Positions 56,528-64,000 of a DNA stretch of 64,000 bases are shown here, piece by piece. This DNA comes from Thiodiazotropha sp040507225 (GTDB lineage Bacteria; Pseudomonadota; Gammaproteobacteria; Chromatiales; Chromatiaceae). Position 1 is the stretch's first letter. Every line of letters starts with the position of its first letter. The notes beneath the pieces are model-generated. The model was not told the DNA's origin, did not search any database, and saw nothing but the letters and a program-made list of their open reading frames with translations. Location of the stretch: NCBI GenBank assembly GCA_040507225.1, contig JBEVVG010000001.1:2288818-2352817 (forward strand), read 5' to 3'. A program made the translations under genes and the position numbers.

Positions 56528-58303
56528 TCAGGCCGGGCTGTCCGGTTGCTCCTGAAACTGGTGACGGCACAAAAGATGGTAGACGCCCTGTTGCTCGAGC
56601 AGTTCCCGGTGGTTGCCCTGCTCGACGATCTCGCCGTCCTGCAGCACCAGGATCAGGTCCGCATGCTGGATGGTGGAGAGCCGGTGGGCGATCACCAGGG
56701 TGGTGCGTTCCCGGGTGAGGGTATGCAATGCGGCCTGGACATGGCGTTCGGATTCGGTGTCCAGGGCCGAGGTGGCCTCGTCGAGCAATAGGATCGGCGC
56801 GTCCTTGATCAGCGCCCGGGCAATCGCCAGGCGTTGGCGCTGGCCTCCGGAGAGACGCACCCCATCCTCGCCGATGCGGGTCTCGAACCCCTCGGGCAGA
56901 CGCTCGATGAACTCCAGGGCGTGGGCGCTGCGGGCCGCCTCGACGATCTGCTCCCGGCTCGGCGGGACCCGCGCCCCATAGGCGATGTTGGCCGCTACGG
57001 TGTCGTCGAACAGCACCGACTCCTGGCCCACATAGGAGAGCTGGCGGCGCAGGCTCAGCAGGCTCAACTCCTGGGTGTCGACCCCGTCGATGAGAATGCG
57101 CCCGCCGCTGGGGTTGTAGAAACGCGGGATCAGGTTGGCGATGGTGGTCTTGCCCCCGCCGGAGTGCCCCACCAGGGCCACCGTGGTGCCCGGCTCGATC
57201 TCGAAACTCACCGGTTTGAGGGCGTCCCGGTCCATGTTGGGATAGCGGAACGAGACCGACTCGAACACCACCCGGCCCTGGGCCCGCTCCAGTTCGTTTC
57301 GGCCATGGTCGTCCTCGGGGGGTTCGTCCTCCAGGCCGAACACGCTCTCCGCTGCGGCCAGCCCCTTCTGTAAGGGCTGGTTGATTCCGGTGAGGCGTTT
57401 CAGAGGAGAGAACAGCAGGCCGATGGCCGCCATCAGGGAGACGAAACCACCCACCGTGAGTTCCCCCAGCGCGGTATCGTGGGTGCCCACGTAGACCAGC
57501 GCGGCGATCATGCAGGCGCCGACGAACTCCACCAGCGGCATGTGCGCCGAGCCGGCCACCTTGCTCTTCATGTTGTAGCGGCGCACCCAGTTGGCGCGCT
57601 CCAGGAATCGTTTCTCCTCGTAGGGCCGCCCCTCGAAGATCTTGATCACCTTGTGACCTCGCACCGACTCCTCGAGCACCTGGGTCATCACCCCCATGGT
57701 TGACTGCAGTGCCCGGTTGACCTTGCGCAGGCGCACCGCCAGCACCCGCACCGCGATCATGATCACCGGCATGGTGGCGAACACGATCAGGGTGAGCATC
57801 CAGTTCAGGTAGAACATGTAGGCCAGCAGGCCGATCACCACGATGGTGTCCTTGACCAGGGTGGTGAGCACCTTGGTGGCGGCCATAGTGACCTGGTTGA
57901 CGTTGTAGGTGACCATGGAGATCAGGTTGCCGGTGGCATGCGCGTCGAAGTAGGGGGTGCCGAGGGTGAGGATGCGTTCGATCATCATGTGCCGCAGGTC
58001 CAGCACCACCTTGCCGGCGACCCACTCGAAGGCCACGTTGGAAACGAAGTTCATCAGCCCGCGCAGGGTGAACAGCAGGATCAACAGGATCGGCGACCAG
58101 AAGATCACATCCGGATCCTTGTCCACGAAACTGCCGTCGAGCATCGGTTTCATCAGCCAGGGGATGGCCGGTTCGGTGAGCGCCAGGGTCACCATCGCCA
58201 GCAGCGCGCCGCCGAACTGGCGCCAGTAGGGGCGTACCCGACGCAGCAGTCTGAAGTAGAGTTCGCGACCGGTGATACCCGCGGCGGGCGGCTTATTCGC
58301 CAT
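56528..58303 (-). CDS. msbA: Lipid A export ATP-binding/permease protein MsbA
   Basis: 591 residues from ATG 58303, overlapping the hldE stop by 11 bases. Six membrane helices at the N-terminus, then an ABC ATPase: VGHSGGGKTTIANLI (Walker A), RLSGGQRQRLAIARAL (signature), ILLLDEATSALDTES (Walker B). Flips lipid A-core across the inner membrane. Fits with waaA downstream and hldE upstream. Confidence 0.95.
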   Translation of the reverse strand: MANKPPAAGITGRELYFRLLRRVRPYWRQFGGALLAMVTLALTEPAIPWLMKPMLDGSFVDKDPDVIFWSPILLILLFTLRGLMNFVSNVAFEWVAGKVVLDLRHMMIERILTLGTPYFDAHATGNLISMVTYNVNQVTMAATKVLTTLVKDTIVVIGLLAYMFYLNWMLTLIVFATMPVIMIAVRVLAVRLRKVNRALQSTMGVMTQVLEESVRGHKVIKIFEGRPYEEKRFLERANWVRRYNMKSKVAGSAHMPLVEFVGACMIAALVYVGTHDTALGELTVGGFVSLMAAIGLLFSPLKRLTGINQPLQKGLAAAESVFGLEDEPPEDDHGRNELERAQGRVVFESVSFRYPNMDRDALKPVSFEIEPGTTVALVGHSGGGKTTIANLIPRFYNPSGGRILIDGVDTQELSLLSLRRQLSYVGQESVLFDDTVAANIAYGARVPPSREQIVEAARSAHALEFIERLPEGFETRIGEDGVRLSGGQRQRLAIARALIKDAPILLLDEATSALDTESERHVQAALHTLTRERTTLVIAHRLSTIQHADLILVLQDGEIVEQGNHRELLEQQGVYHLLCRHQFQEQPDSPA

Positions 58304-59717
58304 TGCGCATCGCCTCCACGATCCGCGAGGTGGAAAGCCCTTCAACGAACCCCAGTACCTGCACCTTGCCGCCGTTGCCGACCACGCAGTCGTAACCGGC
58401 GATCTCCTCGGGCCGGTAGTCGCCCCCCTTCACCAGCAGATCGGGGAGGATCTCGCAGATCAGCGCCTCCGGGGTGTCTTCGCTAAACGGCACCACCCAG
58501 TCCACCGAAGCCAGCCCGGCGAGCACCGCCATGCGTTGCGCCAGGGGATTGATCGGGCGTCCCTCGCCCTTCAGCCGGCGCACCGAGTCGTCATCGTTCA
58601 CCGCCACCACCAGGCGGTCGCCCAGGGCTCGGGCCTCCTGCAGGTAACGCACATGACCCTCGTGCAGAATGTCGAAGCAGCCGTTGGTCATGACGATGCG
58701 CTCGCCCTGCCAGCGCGCTTCCTCGGTAACCTCGCGCAGGGTCTCCCGATCCACCAGGGCGTGAAAATCCCCCTGCCGACGCAGGATTCCTTTGAGCTCA
58801 CGCAGACTGACACTGCCTGCGCCCAGCTTGCCCACCATCACCCCGGCCGCCAGGTTCGCCAGCCCCGCCGCCTCAGGCAGCAGCATACCCGCCGCCAGCC
58901 CGGCGCCCAGCACTCCGATCACCGTGTCCCCGGCGCCGGTCACATCGAACACCTCGCGGGCCCGGGTGGGCAGATGCAGGGGAGACTGGTCCTTCTGGAT
59001 AAGCAGCATGCCCCGCTCACTGAGGGTGATCAGCAGGGCATCCAGGTTGAGGGATTCGCGCAGCGCCAGACCCCGCTCGTTGAGTTCCGTGTCACTGGCG
59101 CAATGCCCGACCACCGCCTCGAACTCCTTCAGGTTCGGGGTCAACAGGGTGGCGTCGCGGTACTTCTCGAAATCGTGTCCCTTGGGATCCACCAGCACCG
59201 GCACCCCCTGGGCCCGAGCCGCCTGAATCAGCGCCTGGGGCTGCTGCAGGGTGCCCTTGGCGTAGTCCGAGAGGATCACCAGGTCCGACCCCGCCAACTG
59301 ACGCTGGTAATGAGCCTGCAACGGGGAGAGATCGCAATCCCACATCGGTTGCTCGAAATCGAGCCGCAGCAGCTGCTGATGCTGACTGATCACCCGCAGC
59401 TTGGTGATGGTCGGCAGGTCCGGCTCGACCTGCACATGACAGCGCACCCCGGAGTGATCCAGCAGGCTGACCAGCGCACTTCCCGCCTCGTCGTCCCCCA
59501 CCAGCCCGCACAAGGACACCGACACCCCCAGTGCGTTCATGTTGAGCGCCACGTTGGCCCCGCCCCCGGGGCGTTCCTCGGTGTCGCGCACGTGCACCAC
59601 CGGTACCGGGGCCTCGGGAGAGATCTTTGCGGCCGCCCCCTGCCAGTAGCGATCCAGCATCAGATCGCCCACCACCAGGACCCGGGCCTTGCTGAAGTCA
59701 GGAAGATTAAAAGGCAT
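58293..59717 (-). CDS. hldE: Bifunctional heptose kinase/adenylyltransferase HldE
   Basis: 474 residues from ATG 59717 (TTG one codon earlier is possible). PfkB-type kinase domain (RPGGGANVALNMNALGV; VFDVTGAGDTVIGVL) and nucleotidyltransferase domain (IVMTNGCFDILHEGHVRYL) in the usual order. Makes ADP-heptose for the LPS core. First gene of the leftward LPS set; element F lies upstream. Confidence 0.96.
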   Translation of the reverse strand: MPFNLPDFSKARVLVVGDLMLDRYWQGAAAKISPEAPVPVVHVRDTEERPGGGANVALNMNALGVSVSLCGLVGDDEAGSALVSLLDHSGVRCHVQVEPDLPTITKLRVISQHQQLLRLDFEQPMWDCDLSPLQAHYQRQLAGSDLVILSDYAKGTLQQPQALIQAARAQGVPVLVDPKGHDFEKYRDATLLTPNLKEFEAVVGHCASDTELNERGLALRESLNLDALLITLSERGMLLIQKDQSPLHLPTRAREVFDVTGAGDTVIGVLGAGLAAGMLLPEAAGLANLAAGVMVGKLGAGSVSLRELKGILRRQGDFHALVDRETLREVTEEARWQGERIVMTNGCFDILHEGHVRYLQEARALGDRLVVAVNDDDSVRRLKGEGRPINPLAQRMAVLAGLASVDWVVPFSEDTPEALICEILPDLLVKGGDYRPEEIAGYDCVVGNGGKVQVLGFVEGLSTSRIVEAMRNGE

Positions 59718-59860
59718 CAAAAGGTTAACATGTGTTGAGACATCGCGTTAGTTTAACGTGAATCTTGTGGAAACGTTATTTTTTGGCGCGTCCGGCTTTT
59801 CGAAACTGGCTGGTCAGGTTCTGAGTGACGGTCAGTTCGATTGAAATGGGGTGGTTGGAA

Positions 59861-60245
59861 TTTTGAGTTTTTAGTTTTGAATTTTGAATTGTGGTGTTCG
59901 CTGCGCACACGGGTTTTGACCCACCTCTCCCTGGCCCTCTCCCGCGAGGGGGGAGGGGATGTACATCTCATGTATCAGGGTTGCGTCTGGGTGGTTTGCT
60001 TATCCTGATGTTCAGTAGCTTTTGAATATTCTTTGTGGCCAGTTCCGTACTTCTTGATACCCAGACAAGGCGATTGACGGAGTTAGGCAAAGAATAAAGA
60101 ATCAAAGCAGACAACCGACACAATCCCCTAAGCACACACCAAGCCCCAATCAAAGCATCATCTTTCCCCTTTCGGGAGAGGGGGACAAAAAAACCATGAG
60201 AAAAGCGAACAGAACAACCACCCCACAAACGAAATAAAACTCACC
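59861..60245. repeat. Palindromic intergenic element F
   Basis: Left TTTTGAGTTTTTAGTTTTG, GAATTGTGGTGTTCGCTGCG and CTCTCCCTGGCCCTCTCCCG; right CTTTCGGGAGAGGGGGACAA and a degenerate AAAACTCACC end. About 200 bases of non-repetitive filler lie between. No supported coding frame; the surrounding 59718-60273 gap holds nothing else. Confidence 0.7.
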
Positions 60246-60273
60246 ACAGGCAGCCCACACCCTCCCACCCAAA

Positions 60274-61188
60274 ATGGCGCGTAAAAAACCCAAACACTCC
60301 ATCAGTTCACCCAGATACTGGCCAACCTGGGCAGCCCTCGGACTGCTATGGCTGGTCAGTCGCCTGCTGCCCTATCCCGCAGCTCTGAAACTGGGCCGTC
60401 TCATCGGCCGAACCGTCTACCGGGTCTCACCCCGTCGCCGGCATATCGCCCAAGTCAACCTGGGCATCTGTTTCCCCAAACTCAGCGATGACGAACGGGC
60501 GCAACTGTTACGAGATCACTTCGACGCCCTCGGCATCGGCATGCTGATGATCGGCTTCGCCTGGTGGGCTCCCGATGAAAAACTGCGTGAACGGGTGAGC
60601 ATCGAAGGCCTGGAGCACCTGCAGAACAGCCTTGAAAAAGGAAAAGGCGTGATCCTACTGAGCGCCCACGTCACCGACCTGGAGATCGCGGGACGACTGT
60701 TGAGTCTCTACCAGCCCTTCGCGGTGATGTACCGCCCCCATGAGAACCCGGTGATCGAGTGGGCCTTCAGCAGCAGTCGCCAGCAACGCTTCGAGGCAGC
60801 CATCCCACGCAACGACATCCGCCAGGTGGTGCGAACCCTGAAACAGAACCTCCCGGTCTGGTACGCCCCGGACCAGAGCTTCAAGGGACGCAACAGCACC
60901 CTTGCCCCGTTTTTCGGGGAACCGGCCGGGACCAACACCGCCACCTCACGCCTGGCCAAGATCAGCGGCGCAGACACCCTGCTGTTCTGTGGCTACCGAC
61001 TACCGGGTGATGAGGGTTACAAACTGGTCATTCACCCGCCGCTTGAGGATTTTCCATCAGAGGATATCCAGCAGGATGCCACCCGCATCAATGGCTTGAT
61101 AGAACAGGCAGTGGGATATGCGCCGGAGCAGTATCTTTGGATTCATCGGCGATTCAAGAAACGGAAGGTGATTCCGGATCCCTATTAG
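60274..61188 (+). CDS. lpxL: Lipid A lauroyl/myristoyl acyltransferase (LpxL/HtrB family)
   Basis: 304 residues. N-terminal membrane segment (YWPTWAALGLLWLVSRLLPY). The catalytic HX4D/E motif is LLSAHVTDLEIAG (His, four residues, Glu); PDQSFKGRNSTLAPFFGEPA and YLWIHRRFKKR are family blocks. Adds a secondary acyl chain to Kdo2-lipid IVA. Its last 142 codons are copied as a decayed fragment at 62705. The start has no clear ribosome site, so its exact position is uncertain. Confidence 0.93.
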   Translation: MARKKPKHSISSPRYWPTWAALGLLWLVSRLLPYPAALKLGRLIGRTVYRVSPRRRHIAQVNLGICFPKLSDDERAQLLRDHFDALGIGMLMIGFAWWAPDEKLRERVSIEGLEHLQNSLEKGKGVILLSAHVTDLEIAGRLLSLYQPFAVMYRPHENPVIEWAFSSSRQQRFEAAIPRNDIRQVVRTLKQNLPVWYAPDQSFKGRNSTLAPFFGEPAGTNTATSRLAKISGADTLLFCGYRLPGDEGYKLVIHPPLEDFPSEDIQQDATRINGLIEQAVGYAPEQYLWIHRRFKKRKVIPDPY

Positions 61189-61200
61189 GGGGCTTGGTTG

Positions 61201-61378
61201 ATTCTCCCTCTCCCGAAGGAGGGTGTCGAAAAAGTCCGAATCGTAGGTCGGGATAGCCTAGCGTAACCCGACGAGCGACTGAAAAATGTCCATTTCTTGT
61301 CGGGTTACGCTACGCTAACCCGACCTACGGCTCTTTCCTATAACCCTTTTACAACACTCTCCGAAGGGGGAGAGGGGA
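61201..61378. repeat. Palindromic element G with nested 30-base inverted repeat
   Basis: Outer arms CTCCCTCTCCCGAAGGAGGG and CTCCGAAGGGGGAGAGGGG enclose an inverted pair. At 61243-61272 GTAGGTCGGGATAG and GCGTAACCCGAC; at 61299-61328 the mirror GTCGGGTTACGCTACGC and AACCCGACCTAC. The inner pair is a repeat type common in proteobacterial intergenic DNA. Confidence 0.75.
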
Positions 61379-61673
61379 TATTGCTTCGGAATGCTGATCG
61401 TTCCTGGATTAACCGGCTGTTGAAATTCCGCTCAGGCGTCACGTTCCGAATTAAAACCCTCCTCAGAATGCTCGGTTTACTTCAGCAAACCGGGCTTTTT
61501 GGACGATCAATCGTAATGCCCCATCCAATCCATCTGCCCCCGGATTATCTTGACCCCGTCCAAAGACGGCTTATCCAGATCCTCCCTATCGAGTAAGCAT
61601 CCGGGGCTTCTCGTAGCTGGATATGAATCAGATTCAATCCAACCGGGTTACATTGCAGACTGAATAGCTATTT
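61379..61673. other. Non-coding stretch downstream of lpxL
   Basis: 295 bases. A weak hairpin CGGTTT-(ACTTCAGC)-AAACCG followed by GGGCTTTTT (61473-61500) could be a plus-strand terminator. No gene is supported. Confidence 0.4.
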
Positions 61674-61913
61674 CTAGTTACTCCACAGCGATGGTTTTTC
61701 AAATGTTGACAGGTACAAACTCTCAACCTTATCTCTAGCCCATGGGGTTTTACGTAAAAACTTCAACGATGACTTGACTGACGGGTTGCTCTTAAAACAA
61801 TTGATATTGATTCTATGCGCCATACCATCCCATCCGTAGCGCTCCACCAGGCTCGTCACAACTTTCTCCAAGGTCATGCCATGCAATGGATTATTTTGCT
61901 GTTGATTATTCAT
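61674..61913 (-). CDS. VF530 family DNA-binding protein (short)
   Basis: 79 residues. Matches the small VF530 (DUF2132-type) family: NNPLHGMTLEKVVTSLVERY, INCFKSNPSVKSSLKFLRKT and PWARDKVESLYL. Basic helical protein thought to bind DNA. Start overlaps the stop of the longer VF530 gene by eight bases, so the two are one transcript and arose by tandem duplication. Confidence 0.88.
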   Translation of the reverse strand: MNNQQQNNPLHGMTLEKVVTSLVERYGWDGMAHRININCFKSNPSVKSSLKFLRKTPWARDKVESLYLSTFEKPSLWSN

Positions 61914-62463
61914 GATTTGTTTTTCTCCACTTCGCCCATGGGTCGCTTTTACCGTCTACAGAGGCGCCTGGAGTATTCGACGATTCACGCACGGTTTTCT
62001 TAGAGCGATTATTGTATCGAGTACTGGAATACTCGCGTTTCTGGACTCCAGAACGCTTACCTGCCCCCGAGCGTCGCCCTTCACTCTGGCTCCATTCAGC
62101 GGCTTTCTTTTGACGTTCTTCGCGCAACTGCTTAGCAGTTTGCAAACTAAGTTCAGCAGGCTCGCCAGGCTTTTGATCGTCTGGAATAATCCTCGCCCTC
62201 GGGGACAGTGAATACTGATCGGATGGTGGTTTAGGTAAATTCTTGAATTCATATAGATAGAAAGCTTCTACTTTTTCACGCGCCCATTGCGTTTTCTTAA
62301 GGAACTTTACACTGGAATCAATGCTCGGATTGGCCTTAAAACAATTGATATTCAAATAGGCATAAAGAATCTCAAAACCGTAGTGATTTACTAATTCAGT
62401 CAACAGGCGTTTCAAACCAACCCCATTCAAGGGGTTGTTCTTGTAGTTTATGCCATCATTCAT
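61906..62463 (-). CDS. VF530 domain protein with basic C-terminal extension
   Basis: 185 residues. VF530 domain at 1-75 (NNPLNGVGLKRLLTELVNHY, INCFKANPSIDSSVKFLKKT, QWAREKVEAFYLYEF). It is followed by about 110 low-complexity residues rich in Lys, Arg and Ser (LREERQKKAAEWSQSEGRRS, KRSGVQKREYSSTRYNNRSK). The extension is probably disordered and nucleic-acid binding. The downstream gene encodes the same domain without it. Confidence 0.85.
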   Translation of the reverse strand: MNDGINYKNNPLNGVGLKRLLTELVNHYGFEILYAYLNINCFKANPSIDSSVKFLKKTQWAREKVEAFYLYEFKNLPKPPSDQYSLSPRARIIPDDQKPGEPAELSLQTAKQLREERQKKAAEWSQSEGRRSGAGKRSGVQKREYSSTRYNNRSKKTVRESSNTPGASVDGKSDPWAKWRKTNHE

Positions 62464-62704
62464 GTGAATGCCTATTCAGTGGGTAGAAAACCGCGCCATT
62501 ATACCTACCCCGGCAAATATTGCTTTACCATGCCCCACTGAGTTGATTGAAAATATCTGACATGTCACCGCTGTTGGCCACGGTGAGCGAACGCGGAGGC
62601 CTTTAGATCCAGGCAGTCATAAGGGCGATGCTGGTGACCTGGCGAGGTAAAATGGGGTCAGTAGCCTTTTAGTCGCGGTTAAAGTGTACTGCCCCCTTTT
62701 CCGG

Positions 62705-63130
62705 CGAGTGGGCCTTCAGCCGCAGCCGCCATTAACGCTTCGAGGCGGCCTTCCCGCGCAACGACTTCCGTCAGGTGGTGCGCACCCTGAAACAGAATCT
62801 ACCGGTCTGGCACACCCCGGACCAGAGCTTCAAGGGACGCAACAGCACCCTTGCCCCGTTTTTCGGGGAACCGGCCGGGACCAACACCGCCACCTCACGC
62901 CTAGCCTAGATCAGCGGCATAGATACCCTGCTGTTCTGCGGCTACCGACTACCGGGCGACTAGGGTTACACACTGGTCATACACCCACCGCTTGAGGATT
63001 TTCCATCTGAGGACATCCAGCAGGATGCAACCCGCATCAATGGGCTGATAGAACAAGCAGTGGGTTATGCGCCAGAGCAGTATCTTTGGATTCATCGGCG
63101 GTTTAAGAAACGGAAGGTGATTCCGGATCC
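62705..63130 (+). pseudogene. Decayed partial copy of the lpxL 3' half
   Basis: Aligns base for base with 60756-61181 (426 bases, no gap), with a run of about 85 identical bases over PDQSFKGRNSTLAPFFG and following. It lacks the 5' half and the lpxL stop, and carries three in-frame stops: TAA at 62733, TAG at 62907 and TAG at 62961. A truncated duplication of the intact gene 1.9 kb upstream, no longer coding. Confidence 0.92.
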
Positions 63131-63160
63131 ATATAGAAATACCGCATCATGACCCACCGT

Positions 63161-63589
63161 TTAGACACGTGACTTTCGGAATGCCCACTTCAATAGTGGA
63201 TACCCAATAAATATCAGGATGGCGATTTCCAGGGAAAGGCTGAATATATAATCAGTAATCGTGAGTTTTGGAGTGGGTAAGGTTTTAGGAAGCAAACCGG
63301 ACGTTTGTAGTGCAAGCAATTTTTTACCCTCAGGCACGGGGATATACTGATGCGAATCGCCCACAATACCCAGCACTAAGCCCTTGCTTTCGACAAAATA
63401 CGGGAGCAAGAAAGTATGCATAACCACCATATGCCCAAGATACAACTCTCGACCATCTGGAAGTGTCATATCTGTTCATTCTAATTGGTGTATTGATTCT
63501 CTGTCGCCGAACATCAGCCGACCGGCCGATGCATCCACCGAAGCAAGCATTAAAACAATGGGGATAATAATTTTAACAAGATCCTTCAT
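63161..63589 (-). pseudogene. Signal-peptide and membrane-anchored protein interrupted by in-frame TGA
   Basis: From ATG 63589 the frame encodes a signal peptide (MKDLVKIIIPIVLMLASVDA) and GRLMFGDRESIHQLE, then TGA at 63478-63476. The frame continues without shift through TDMTLPDGRELYLGHMVVMH, IPVPEGKKLLALQTSGLLPK and a C-terminal membrane helix to the stop at 63161. The two parts together make a plausible 142-residue envelope protein. A second product from ATG 63469 would lack the signal. I do not recognise a named family. Confidence 0.65.
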
Positions 63590-64000
63590 ATAATCTTCCT
63601 TTCCATAGTTAATGATTGGGGCATACCCAAGTATGCACACTTGAATTCTTGAGTATTTATTTAGCTTTATAATACAACCCCCAGGCTATTCTTCTAGTTC
63701 CAAATGAATAAATCCCGAAAACTGCCAACAGACCATAATCTAAATTGCCCACACCAGCAACTCAATAACTATCCAAAGATAGTTGGCTAACGTTGACGCT
63801 TGCTAGGTGCTCATCTGCTCATGGGTAAGCTCGCACAACATACCCCAACCACACAGCCACCCCGAACAAGACAGATGCGCGCGCCAGCCACGTGTAAAGC
63901 GGTTTCGACGGGTAGTGTCCAGAATCTTTCGCACATTTGATCGGCGGTTTTCTCAATCTGAGTTCACGCTATGTGGATCTCGTTCAGGTCGAGGTCCCGC
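63590..64000. other. Window-end region without a supported gene
   Basis: About 410 AT-richer bases. No frame, RNA or clear repeat that I can support; a gene entering from the right cannot be excluded. Confidence 0.4.

Noticed and set aside
61243..61328. Inverted 30-base pair considered as an IS end or a tRNA-like structure
   Set aside because: No transposase or anticodon-like arm; the sequence is a common proteobacterial intergenic repeat.
63880..64000. Stretch at the window edge that resembles the end of an insertion sequence
   Set aside because: Too short, with no inverted terminal repeat or recognisable transposase residues.

Overview
The window is a dense piece of a Gram-negative chromosome, about 64% GC by eye, with no rRNA, tRNA, CRISPR array, phage module or transposase that I can recognise. 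Lipopolysaccharide genes (lpxC-like, waaA, msbA, hldE, lpxL), RapA, EfpL, AcnD/PrpF, cytochrome c4, a copper chaperone, a DsrC-family protein, CTERM-sorted secreted proteins and several c-di-GMP proteins suggest a free-living or host-associated gammaproteobacterium of the sulfur-oxidising Chromatiales type. That placement is inferred from gene content, not from a marker gene.

Layout. 1-6.2 kb: a divergent signalling locus. One arm runs left with a secreted DsrE-like protein, a porin, a sugar-binding protein and a membrane diguanylate cyclase. The other arm is an ECF sigma factor and a membrane anti-sigma factor whose outer domain resembles the divergent DsrE-like protein. Both arms start at near-identical GGAATAA-N15-C(A/G)TC promoter-like sites. 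6.2-13.8 kb: an RND efflux pair, an AraC regulator, an LpxC homologue with a coupled small protein, and a beta-barrel protein. 14-18 kb: glucosylglycerate synthesis (GpgS, phosphatase) facing a GH13 phosphorylase. 18.5-24.7 kb: an unusual DsrC-like protein, a flavoprotein / cytochrome b-like / eight-heme cytochrome operon with an in-frame stop, CreA, and a chemoreceptor. 24.7-37.7 kb: housekeeping and signalling genes (two c-di-GMP proteins, cytochromes, PCuAC chaperone, RapA, RsuA). 38-42.3 kb: thiC with a TPP riboswitch, a Pcm-like methyltransferase, an isochorismatase-fold protein and a CTERM protein. 42.7-51.9 kb: a full methylcitrate pathway (prpE, gntR, prpB, prpC, acnD, prpF). 52-64 kb: a cytochrome/DUF302 fusion, efpL, a broken CTERM gene, hldE-msbA-waaA, lpxL, two VF530 genes, a decayed partial lpxL copy and another interrupted gene.

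Three points stand out. First, the ECF/DsrE locus looks like a self-contained envelope-sensing circuit. Second, a family of long palindromic elements fills the gaps inside the methylcitrate cluster and several other gaps. Third, three otherwise well-formed genes each carry one in-frame stop, and an lpxL fragment carries three with no indels. That pattern means either recent gene decay or base errors in the assembly.
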